A DNA stretch of 64,000 bases from Cycas panzhihuaensis (Eukaryota; Cycadophyta), in assembly GCA_023213395.1 (NCBI GenBank), contig CM041465.1:67153741-67217740 (forward strand). Reading direction: 5' to 3'. Both the position numbers and the translations under genes were made by a program. The notes beneath the pieces are model-generated. The model searched no databases, was not told where the DNA came from, and was given only the letters and a program-made list of their open reading frames with translations. Of the stretch, positions 34,840 to 45,179 are shown piece by piece; within the stretch, counting starts at the first letter, position 1, and every line of letters begins with the position of its first letter.

Positions 34840-36960
34840 AGTCTCACCCACCTTCTACTTCTTTCCAGGGACCCACGGAAGAGGGCGAGGACCCTATCTT
34901 CTACCCAGGTGATGAAGAGCACTCATAGGTTCATCACCTTTTCACTCATGAAGTGGAAATGTCTTCTCCCATGTGATATCACCACCCTAGTGATAATGTC
35001 CATGAGGATAGCCTTATGGGGTCCACTTCATATGAGGATACCTTGACTTCATATGAGCAAGTGGATACCCCTCCTATGAACATGATGGAAGTCCTTAATC
35101 AGTGCTTCTAAGTGGCTATCATCCAACCACTTCCCAAATGGTTGAATAACATCTTGTAAAGTATGGCACTTTCCTCCTCCATATTTGCACCTTCATATTC
35201 ATTCCATTCAAAATTCCTATCTATAATGGGGGCATCACTCATTACGTCTTCCCCTTCTTGTGGCCCACATTTTGTAGGGACCACATAATGCATACTCACC
35301 TCTCAATTTGGATTGAGAATACTCCAACCAACTGTGGTCCATCCACCTCCCGTCACATCTAGGAGACCTATACATCCTCCTACTTCTAATCGTGTAGGAA
35401 AAATCCTCATGCAGTCCCAGACTTAAACTAGGGATTCCTCCCTCTACGTGCCCCTGGGATATACTTCTCAACCATGGGGTTATCGTAAGGGAAATCCTCT
35501 TCTCGTCTATGGGGCAGACCCCTTGCATCCATATGATATCATGCCACTAATGGGTAGCCCATATGGGTAAAATTTGATTCCACACCCATCCATTCCTTCT
35601 CATACTCCTTCTTATACAATGCCTTCGTAAGGAGGGAAAGACCCTTCTGAGGGCACCCTCTCTCAAGTCCCTTTCAATAAGGGGCATACCCTTGAGGAGG
35701 GATGGGTCCCTCCTACCCATCTAATCCTTTTTCGATCCTCTTACATTAAGGATTAGTTCCCTCCCACCAAGCAGGAGGAAGTTCGTATCCCCTTTCGGGC
35801 CAAGTTTCCTAAGGAGAATTTGGGCATCCTTGCCCATCTCTTCCTTCATCCTTCAATGACCCTATGTTCAAACCAAGGGCTCATCCCTTCATGGACTATA
35901 GGTCAACTCCTTTATCTATTGAGGTGCTAAAAACTAACTTACTGCCTCATCCTCCTAAGGTTCCCAAGTTTGACAAGACCTCCTCTCAAGACCTAACAGA
36001 GCATGTTAGAAGCTTTTCTATGGAATGCATCAACTATTGGGTGTACAATCATATTCTGATAAAACTTTTCCCATGTTCTCTACAACATGATATCCTTAAA
36101 TGGTTCAATCATCTTCCTACACACTATATCTACTCATTCCAGTAACTAGTCAATGAGTTCATCAATTATTTTAATATCACTCATCCCTTCGACAACGAAA
36201 TGAAAGATCTCTTGTCCCTCAAGCAAGGTCATGATGAAATGAATCATGACTTTTTGAGGTATTTCCATGATCTCCTCCACTCCATGAAGGCAACCTTGCC
36301 TAAGAAGTTAAAGAGGGATCTTTTTGTGAATAATCTTTACACCAAAGTGCATGTTGAAGTCCTCAAGGTAGGGGAAATAACATACGACTCTACCATAGCC
36401 AAATGTTTGGCTCTTGAGGACATTGAGATCCAAGTAGGTCTCAAGAAGCCTCTTATCTTGTTACAATTACATGAGGTACCCCCTCCATCTCAGTACACCA
36501 AAACCCAATAGCCTCCCAATTCTTCAACTCATACGATAGAGAAGACCTTGGACCCTTTGACTTCTGTTATATATTCTTTTAAACATATGATAAAAGAGCT
36601 TAAATTCCAAGTGCCTTCATCGCCTACCTCCCGTAAACCTGTTCATCAAGCTTCTCAAGCTACACCTCCCAAGAACAGAGATACCCATACTTCTCAAGCA
36701 ATGAAGACAATCTCTTCCTTAGAGAAGAGATGGTGCTCCATTCATGGTGAGTGCTTTCATGAAGACTCATAATGTAGGGTGCAAAATCTCAAATCCACCG
36801 CACATCATAACTCTCCTAAATGGGCATATAGGCCCAATCTAGACCAACTTGTTCATAAGGATCCTTTTCCCAAACATGAGGAATAGGATCACTATACCTA
36901 GTAAAGAGGTATCAAAATAGGGGAAGGTCTCCTAACCCTCACCCCGTGTAAGCCAAGGAA
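34840..36960 (+). pseudogene. gypsy gag, copy A, broken
   Basis: An acidic N-terminal segment (PTEEGEDPIFYPGDEEHS, about 34,867) and a Pro-rich region precede the capsid-like core (35,880-36,450). Blocks include PKFDKTSSQDL, HILIKLFPCSLQ, FINYFNITHPF, LSLKQGHDEMNHDF and LKRDLFVNNL. A zinc-binding-like motif WCSIHGECFHEDS lies at about 36,729-36,770. Internal stops include TAA after SFQ at 36,143. Position FPCSLQ has TGT where copies B and C have TGA. Confidence 0.8.
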
Positions 36961-37149
36961 AAGAGAGTAAGGAACACTTCCTCATCCTCCAATTCCTACC
37001 ATCGAACTCCTTCTCCTTCTCAGTCCTAAAATAAAGGAAGTAAAGTTATCTAGATGCTTAAGACAAGGCCTTTATATGCCTTGACTCGGTCCCAAGCAAC
37101 TAAAGAATAAATAGGTGGTTCTTCTTCTTCTCATCCTAACCCTCTATTG

Positions 37150-37860
37150 GAGAATCCTCCTTCAAAGATTATGTTGCTTCCTAAGACGATCCCCATTCGC
37201 CCTAATCATTATGATTTCTAAAGGGCACTTCTCCAACCTACCATAAAAGGGAAGCCCTTCTCTATCATCGACGAGTTTCAAACTATGGCCGTAGGAATGT
37301 CCATGATAGACATCTTGAGAAGTTGCCCAGAGCAATGCACTCTCCTCTTAAAGATTTTAGGTTTAGTTGACACTTTCATTCATGCCTTGGGTGTTGCTCC
37401 AAGCTGTAAACCTATCATTTCATTCGACCTTAAAGATCTCCCTCCCACTGGTGAAAAGGAATGCCAATGGCAGTATCCTTTTACCATATCCATAGACACA
37501 CCTAAATGTACTCTTCGAAGGACTATTGTAAACAATGATTCTTTTGTTAATGCTATACCCTTATGGATCATGCAAGAGTTAGGCATAGTGGCTTAATCCA
37601 ATCCCAAAGTGTTGTCAAGGCTATGATGGTAGCAACAAAACACCCTTGGGATATGTTTCCATTCCTCTTACTCTCAAGGACAAGACGATCCTCACTAACA
37701 TCATAGTCCTCGATGTAGACATGGACTACAATCTTTTATTGGGATATCTATGGATCGATTAGATGGGAGCCGTGTGTTCATCCCATAGGGGGCAACTTAA
37801 ATTCATCTACGAATGGTGGATGAAAGTTGTTTCCCATGAGCCTCCTCCTACCAAATAATT
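37150..37860 (+). pseudogene. gypsy aspartic protease, copy A, broken
   Basis: An open stretch (37,285-37,596) holds the N-terminal flank (DILRSCPEQ, ISFDLKDLPPTG, CQWQYPFTI) and the active-site loop as IVNNDSFVNAIPL. The catalytic Asp of the family's DNGSS is Asn (codon 37,531-37,533) and the Gly is Asp. Beyond a stop come GYDGS, LTLKDK and YNLLLGYLWID (about 37,730-37,760), the C-terminal retropepsin strand. It is inactive as it stands. Confidence 0.78.
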
Positions 37861-37869
37861 GCATCAATC

Positions 37870-38830
37870 TCGGTAAGCGATTCGTGACTAGGCGAAGGGT
37901 AATAAGGGCTCATATGCCTAGACTTTTGCTTGCTCTATTGACATTCCTAGTTCATCATGTTTAGAAGAAAGCCCTTTCTCTTCTTCCTCCAACCTTATCT
38001 ATATTGCCCCTATTGGTGTGGGGAGTTCTAGGTACCTCATTGTATTGAGCGACCATGAGTTTGATGGTGAGGATGAGGACCTCCCTCATCTCATATCCCT
38101 TCTAAACACGAGTAGGGAGTTCTCCCTTTGTTTTAGGTCCTGACCTGAAGCCTCTTCTATTAAGGAGCCTAGCCTTCCTCCCAGGTCACATATCAATACT
38201 CCCGTCTCTCATATGACTTCCCATCTTGCCTCATCTTCTACCTTATCACCCTCCTTGAGCGATGAGGCGAGGCAATCTCCTATCGTTTATTATAAGAGAT
38301 CTCCCTTTGACTCTTCTAGAGAGTCTCCCAACTATGTTGAGTGGTGGGTAGACTGCTATGGTCCTATCACTCCTTCTATTCCTCGCTCTTCATCTTCTCT
38401 AAGTATAACCATCCATGGGATAGATTGCTTCGAGAATAATGAGGCCTTACTAGAGTATCTAGCAGGCTCCACGCCCAATCTCCCTCTTAGCCATCATAAA
38501 CTTGGTTACTAGAAGATTTTAGCCTTTGCATCATCGTTAGCTAATCCAAGCCTCCCTTCTTCTTCTTTGGCCCCTCCTATTGACCAAGCCCCCCTTCACT
38601 TCACTGAACGGAATGCCATGTACATAGGGGCAACTAAGGACATTATCCCTACTCTTGGCAAGGTCATCAAGATTGAAGCAGAGTGTTCTCTTGAAGAAAT
38701 AAAGGAGTACACACTTCTTTCTCAAGAGTTCCATGACATATTTATATGGGATTATGTTGACATGAAGGGGTTAGACCCTTCCATTGTCACCCATAACCTT
38801 ACTACCATTCTGGGTGCTTACCCCGTGTGG
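37870..38830 (+). pseudogene. gypsy pol linker with conserved motif, copy A
   Basis: Roughly 1 kb between protease and RT without enzyme motifs. It contains RYLIVLSDHEFDGEDEDLPH (about 38,029-38,090) and IHGIDCFENNEALLEYLAG then PNLPLSHHKL (38,411-38,505), both repeated in B, C and the minus-strand fragment. The function is unknown. It may be a spacer or scaffold in the Pol polyprotein. Confidence 0.65.
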
Positions 38831-38839
38831 TAAAAGTAG

Positions 38840-40090
38840 TATCTCTTACATCCTAAACTTTCAACTACCATGAAGATAGAAGTTAAGAAAGTCTTAGACA
38901 TAGGGTTAATCACCTCTATTGACTACCCCATGTGGGTCTAAAACATCATTCTTATTGCTAAAGGGAATGGGATTATTTAGATATGCGTTGATTTTTGTGA
39001 CATTAACAATATATGTCTGAAGGACAACTTCCCTCTACCTTTCATCAATCAAATCATTAATCAAAATTCCAGATTTGAAGTCATATCCTTGATGGATGAC
39101 TTCTCTCGGTATAACCAGATCCAGATCTCTCCCAAAGACCTTCAAAAAATGGCCTTCACTACTTCTTAGGGTACCTTCACTTATAAGGTGATGCCCTTTA
39201 GACTTAAAAATACATGCATCACTTATTAAAGGGAGATGCAATTTGTCTTCCATGACATCATAAACTAAAGCCTTGAAGTCTTCATGGATGACATGATGAG
39301 TCTTTCAAGTAAAAAGGCCCACCCTCCTAGCAATTTGTGAGCCATCTTTACTAGATGTCACAAATATCATCTGAGTTTGAATCCCCTTAAATGTGTGTTT
39401 GCTATAACAGTTGGCAAACTCCTCAGTTTCCTTATTTCAAAACAAGGAATCCAAATTGATCTTGATAAAGTCAAGGCCATCCTTGACATGCCTCCTCCCA
39501 AGACTTAATAAAAACTCAAGTTGTTCTTGGGTATATTAGGTTTCATTAGGCGTTTCTTGACAAACTTCACCATAAATAGTAAGCCCCTCACTAACTTATT
39601 GAAGAAGGGAGCCCCATTCGCTTAGTCTCCAAAGGTCAAGGAAGCTTTTAAATAGCTCAAAAGAGCCTTGGCTTCTACCTAGATTTTGGCACCTCCCCTC
39701 TTTGAATAACCCTTTATCCTTTACACCTTGACCACTAATGAATCCTTAAGGGCTATGCTTGCTCAAGAGGATGACTCAAGAACTAAAAGGGCTATCTACT
39801 TTATTAATTGCACTTTAGTTGTTGTTGAGCTTAACTACTCTACTACCAAGAAGGAATACCTCACCTTGGTATACGCCACTAAAAAATTTTAGACATTACT
39901 TGCTTGGTAACACCACTCAAGTGATTATCCAATAGATCGTCTTCCTTTAAGAGTATAATCTCAAAATCATTAATAGGAAGTCGAAGAAGGGGATGATGGT
40001 CATCGAATAGTTGGTTGATGCCCCAATCCCTAACTCTTTGAACATTCCTATTGATAATTCCTTGCCTAATGAGCCTATATTTTCCATTCA
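38840..40090 (+). pseudogene. gypsy reverse transcriptase and RNase H, copy A, broken
   Basis: RT blocks: HPKLSTTMKIEV, DIGLITSIDYP, CVDFCDIN, DNFPLPFI, SLMDDFSRYNQIQISP and FMDDMM (39,281-39,292), then LKCVFAI, SKQGIQIDLDKVKAILDMPP and LFLGILGFIRRF. The RNase H part has FILYTLTTNES, AIYFINCTL and ELNYSTTKKEYLTLVYATKKF. The catalytic Asp pair is kept. About 70 bp are deleted after TTQVII relative to copy C (near 39,935). Stops sit mostly where copy C has Gln or Trp, for example W to TAG in the TTPWGTF block. Confidence 0.88.
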
Positions 40091-40099
40091 AGACTTGTC

Positions 40100-41430
40100 C
40101 CTCCATCCATTAGCTAATAGTGAATGGTATGGGGATATCGTACGATACCTTACTAAATAGTAGTATCGTCCTAATGCTAGTGACAAGGTAAGGTCATATG
40201 TCAAGTCCACTACTAGGTAGTACTTACCCATGGAAGGGGCGTTGTACAAGATATCCTTTGGTGAGGTCCTCCTTTGCAGCTTCAACCTTGATGATGTAAA
40301 CTAGATACTTGTGAATGCTACAATGGCATTTGTGGGGCCACTTTGGGGGCTAATCTATGGCCTAGAGGATCCTTCCCATGGGTTACTATTGGCTGTTCCT
40401 CTTCAAGGATGTCCATACCTATGCTTTACAATGCCGTAGGTATCAGGAGTATGCCAACATCATCCATTCACCTTCCGAGGCCCTACACCTCATTATCTCT
40501 CCATGGCCTTTCTCCTAATGGGGATTATACCTCATTAGGGAAATAACCCCTCCTTCTTCATTGCACATAAGTTTATCTTAATCACGATAGAGTATTTCAC
40601 TAAATGAGCTAAAGTGGTGTCCCTGTCTTCCACTTTTGGTAAGATGGTAGCTACTTTCATCTACTAGCACATTATCTGTTGACTAGGAATCCCTAATATC
40701 TTAATTACAGATACTGGGACTCCCTTTTGTAATAAGGAAATGGATGAGTTTTATGGGAAGTTTAAGATATCCCATAAGAACTCCTCTCCTTATTACCCTC
40801 AGGCCAATGCCCAAATCGAGTCCTTCAATAAGACTCTCATAAGTATCCTAAAGAAAATCGTTGCTCAATCCTAAAAGGATTGGTACCTTCAACTTCCCTC
40901 TACCTTATGAGCATCTCGTACTTCCATCTACATAGCCACAGGGATGACCTTATTTTTCCTTGTATATGGAACTGAGGTAGTCCTCCCTTTTGAAGTTGAA
41001 ATTCCCTCCTTGCATGGTTTCCTTCGAGGTCTTATCAACGAGGAATTCTATTGATAGGCCTACCTCCTTGATCTTGAAGTCTTAGATGAGAAACATTTGA
41101 TCACATATCAAGCGAATCTTACCTCCAAAGCTAGGGTGTGAAGAACATATGACAAACACTTATGCCCTCGCCCTTTGCATCCCAGGGATCATGTCCTCAA
41201 ATTAGACTATCTCTATGTTTGCTTATCTATATTCAGGCCTAAATGGGATGGTCCTTTCGTCGCTCTTGAAAGTTTTAACAAATGCCCATATAGGATTGCA
41301 ATTCTAAAGGGTCTCAAGTTTGAGAAGGCTATCAATAGTAAATTCTTAAAGAAATTCTATATGCGACCTTCCCTACTCTCAAGTAGATTAGGCACACCCC
41401 TTCTCCTCTTTTACTCTGAAATATCCTAAA
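40100..41430 (+). pseudogene. gypsy integrase, copy A, broken
   Basis: A linker EWYGDIVRYLT leads to the HHCC region (about 40,300-40,490; KDVHTYALQCRRYQEY, with the last Cys as Tyr). The catalytic core follows (40,575-41,050): IEYFTKWAKVV, ITDTGTPFCNKE and SSPYYPQANAQIESFNKTL give the D, D and E positions. The C-terminal RPKWDGPF and KAINSKFLKKFYM (41,245-41,363) are the usual gypsy integrase tail before the stop. No chromodomain is seen. The stops make it inactive. Confidence 0.87.
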
Positions 41431-42167
41431 CTACCACCTTGAGCATGTTCCTATTTCCCCCAACCATAGGGGGAATGGCAGCTTAAGGTGGCCTCTTATC
41501 TTTATAGTTTCATCATTTGTATTGCATCTTTTTCATTTCCCTCCTTAGGAAAACCTCTCCTCCTATTTGGGTATGTAAACTTTCGTCGCTCCTGAGCTCG
41601 GAATCGTACCCAAACTAGGGCCTTCCACTTGAGTATCTATACTCCATCCTTGTTGTTGTTTCCTTTGCATATCTATTATGATTCTTCGATGGACATACAT
41701 GGCTCTCCCTCTTCTAGCCTCATATGTGCTTATCACCTATAAACATGGTGGTCATGTGTGCCCTCTATGAGTGTGATATTATATGAAGGGAAATGTGAGT
41801 ATCATCCACATGATCTAAAAACAAAAGCCATATTTAACAATTGACTACAACCATCATAGTGCATAGTCCCTTATACACCTGTGCACTTATATCTCTATGC
41901 ATCTATCTCTCTATGCATATCCATAAGCAAATAAATAAATAAACAATACAATAATATCACAAAACCATCACTGTACCATCATCATGGGTCAAATGGAATA
42001 CCAATTGGCCCTCATTTATATATACAATGAATCATATCATACAAATCCATATAGTACATCATCCTCAAGAAGCTAGAATCCTTACAGGGAGGAGTACAAT
42101 CATCTGTCTACATATGGTCTGACTCCCTAGAGGTTCAATGCTTTCTTGCTTAAAACTAATAATTCAT
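41431..42167 (+). other. 3' non-coding part of gypsy copy A
   Basis: Between integrase and the antisense frame. It contains CCCCCAACCATAGGGGGAA (41,458-41,476), a small palindromic C/G run that may be what remains of a polypurine tract. A 3' LTR would be expected to start after a polypurine tract, but none of the LTR landmarks appear here. Confidence 0.45.
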
Positions 42168-42800
42168 CTAACTCCTCAATGCCCTGCCCTCAAGGGGTAT
42201 CGTCTCCTCATCTGCGAGACCCTTGCCAAAAGACCACATGCCTCGTAGGCTCCTCCTACACAACTACAAGCTCCCCACCTCACTCCCCTCATCCTGAGGC
42301 CTCCTCTGGGTCAATGTCATCATATGGGTGTGAGTCCCGCTCTGTGATGACCTAGTGGTGACTTGCTCTACTAGATTATTATATCTCACCTGTATATGAT
42401 CTCTCTTCCCTTTTGCTCTCCAGAGTCCCTCCTCTAGCAGGGCAATCCTGATGTGACTCTGTGCATCTCTGCCTACCATTCCTTCTCCCTAAGCCTCTAG
42501 CGCTTGGACCTAGCCTTGTAGGGTATCTCTCTCCATGACTACCTAGTCCATCTCTGTGTGGAATCGATCTAGTTCCACTTGCAGTTGTCCTACCCTCACC
42601 TAATGTCCCTAGGACTCCATTGCCCACATATCTCTGGCCCTAGTCAATAGGGCGAATGCCACCATGTATGCCCTTACCGAATAAGGCTCCTCTCCAACCT
42701 AGATGGGAGGTTGTCCCTCCATGTAGATTTTGGGAAATAACTCTTGGACTACTACCTCCACTAACCTTCTCATCTCCATTGCTCTTACCAAATCACACAT
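42168..42800 (-). pseudogene. antisense reading frame with predicted coiled coil, unknown
   Basis: From a possible start [13 protein letters not shown] at 42,800 one minus-strand frame runs about 210 codons to 42,168. It is interrupted only by TAG codons, seven of them internal. Between them it reads like protein: MEGQPPI, VRAYMVAFALLTRARDMWAM, VGQLQVELDRFHTEMD, VVMERDTLQG, HIRIALLEEGLWRAKGKRD. It is rich in Glu, Arg and Gln with Leu spacing typical of a coiled coil. Some Tat-type gypsy elements (Grande-like) carry an antisense ORF between pol and the 3' LTR, so it may belong to copy A. No homologue is recognised. It could also be a fragment of another gene. Confidence 0.5.
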
Positions 42801-42817
42801 GCCATACGTCAGTCTAA

Positions 42818-43160
<343 letters not shown>

Positions 43161-43162
43161 TC

Positions 43163-43980
43163 TTTGGGGAGTTAATTTATATTTGAGTATTTGGGGGAGG
43201 CATCTTTATGATGGCCTTAACCTTAGCGAGATCAACATAGATCCTTTATTGAGAGACACAAAAGCCCAATAATTTATTGATTGTGATAGAAAAGATGCAT
43301 TTAAGTAGATTGAGGCTTATGTGGTATTTTCTACACCTAAAAAAGATTTCCTTAGGTCTATAGGGTGATCGACTCTCTTTAATGAGAGCCCCATCAAGTC
43401 ATCCATAAAGATCTCGAAAATCTTGTTAATGATGTTATGAAAAATAAATAGCATGGTGTATTAGTAGGTGGTCCCAGCATTCTTGAGACCAAAAGTTATT
43501 GCCACATAGGTAAACATTCCCCAAGGTATAGTGAAAGTTTTCTTATGATAGTCCTTAGGTGAAATTTGGATCTGATTGTACACTAAGAACTTATCTATCA
43601 AAGACATAACTTCAAATCTAACAGTTTTGTCAATGATTTGATCAATGAATGAAAGTGGAAAGTTATCTTTAGATAATGCATTATATATGTCCCTAAAGTC
43701 TATATATATGTGTATGGTTTTGTTCTTCTTAGCAACTAGCACAATGTTAGATACCTATTTCAGATAATCAATAGATGTAATAAGCCTAGCATCATGCAGT
43801 TTCTCCACTTCCACCTTCATGGTGGTGGACAATTTAGGATATAAATGTCTTTGATTTTGTCAAATTAATTTGGCTTTGGGAACTGGTGTGAGGTTATGGG
43901 TGATAATATTAGGGATTATGCCCTTCATGTCTATATACTCCTATGCAAAAATGTCCTAAAACTCTTGTTATAATCGTGTA
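43163..43980 (-). pseudogene. gypsy reverse transcriptase, minus fragment
   Basis: An open stretch (43,742-43,461) carries VAKKNKTIHIYIDFRDIYNA, DNFPLSFIDQIIDK, SLIDKFLVYNQIQISPKD and PWGMFTY. Beyond it are EIFMDDLMGLS (FMDD at 43,398-43,409), NLLKCIFSI and [15 protein letters not shown], where it stops at the microsatellite. The catalytic Asp pair is intact. It keeps the Trp and Gln codons that are stops in copy A. Confidence 0.87.
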
Positions 43981-44192
43981 AATTGCTCAACCTCTTCATG
44001 GGAATATTTGATGCCAATCTTAATAACCTTACTTAGGGAAAGGATAATATCTCTTATTTGCCCATATAAAAGGATATTTCCCTCCTTAAAGTAAGAAGGG
44101 GCCTAATTAATTTAGATACCGAGAAGAGTTTGGATATTGTTAAGGTTATGCAAGGGGGAGTTAATGATAAGGTACTTCCAAAATACTAGCTT

Positions 44193-45156
44193 TTAGTGGT
44201 TTAAAGGGAGGTTAGGCAATAAGTCTGTTAAGTGTTCAAGTAAGGCCTCATCATTCCTAAAACAATCTACTCCATTGATGGTCTTGGACATGGTAGGTGG
44301 AGATGGATTTAGGCTTGGGGGATATTCATACCAATCAATTACCCAGCCAACAAAGTGAAGGGACTCCTCTGATGAGTTCAAGTAAAGGTGGAGGATTAAG
44401 TTACTATTGAGAGTATGAATTAGGATCCTATAGGGGTAATGATCATATATAATCAACTCATCATAAGGGAAAATAGATTTTGCATCTTCCTTTGAATCAT
44501 AGGCAAGGAGAGCTTATTTTGAGATAAGCCTTGTAATCATGTTACTTAAGTGATCCCCCATACATTGAATCATGTTAATAATTCATGGTGGAGGGTTAGA
44601 TAAGAAGGGGTCATTGACTAGGAATCAAGTTATGATTCAATGGAACCTTGGACCCTTAGGATGTTGTGTATATAGGCGATGAGCTAAGGGATGTCTACCC
44701 AAAAAGTTAGTTGAAAGGGAGAGGGGTAATGCATCCACTAGGTAACGATATTTGAGAATCATTACTTAGATGATTTTGATGCTAATTATATAGAAGTTAG
44801 ATGGAATGGTGAGCTAACCATGCTTGCAAAAAGAGGGACTCTAAATGAGGAGGGTGTTGGGGTGTTGGGTATAGACCAAAGTATATGGATTTAGGATAAA
44901 AGGAGGAGAGGCATCTTCATAAAATACCTCTTCTTAGGAAGAGGTAAGAAGGCTACATGATTTGTAAGGGCTAAAAGTCCTTATCCTTAGAATTAGGGTC
45001 ACTAAGGATGGCAAGGTAGCCATATCTTCCCATGCTTATATGGGTGAAATAGACTAAGTTAAGTTGAGGGGATGCATGATCTTCCCTATGATGAGGGTTT
45101 TTCTCATTAAAGAAATTTGCTATAGATGGATCAAGAGGTTCCCCATCACTATCCAT
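44193..45156 (-). pseudogene. gypsy pol linker with conserved motif, minus fragment
   Basis: Two open stretches. 45,156-44,971 has ISMGRYGYLAILSD then SKDKD, and 44,456-44,193 has INGVDCFRNDEALLEHLTD then PNLPLNH. Both blocks occur in the same order in A, B (first only) and C, which places this between protease and RT. Confidence 0.7.
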
Positions 45157-45179
45157 AATATTAAAGATGGATTAGCAGG

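Larger units (their letters stand above)
31367..42815 (+). mobile_element. Ty3/gypsy element, copy A, nearly whole but 3' LTR missing
   Basis: A 3.2-kb 5' LTR, primer-binding site, gag, protease, reverse transcriptase (FMDD), RNase H and integrase follow one another to about 41,430. A non-coding stretch and an antisense reading frame (42,800-42,168) then lead to a microsatellite at 42,818. No 3' LTR is found before the next element, so the target duplication cannot be checked. The TGGCGACC-type primer site and very long LTRs point to the non-chromovirus (Tat/Athila) side of Ty3/gypsy, although no second RNase H is present. Copy A has the most stops of the three copies, mainly at former Gln and Trp codons, and is the oldest. 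Confidence 0.88.
43161..45179 (-). mobile_element. minus-strand gypsy fragment of the same family
   Basis: Covers part of pol only: the protease-RT linker (45,156-44,193) and reverse transcriptase (about 43,980-43,163), both closely parallel to copies A and C. It is cut on the right at 45,179 by the LTR of copy B and on the left at 43,161 by the microsatellite, inside the RT block that reads KVKAII.MPP. The missing gag and protease should lie to the right of copy B, outside this window. Confidence 0.85.
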
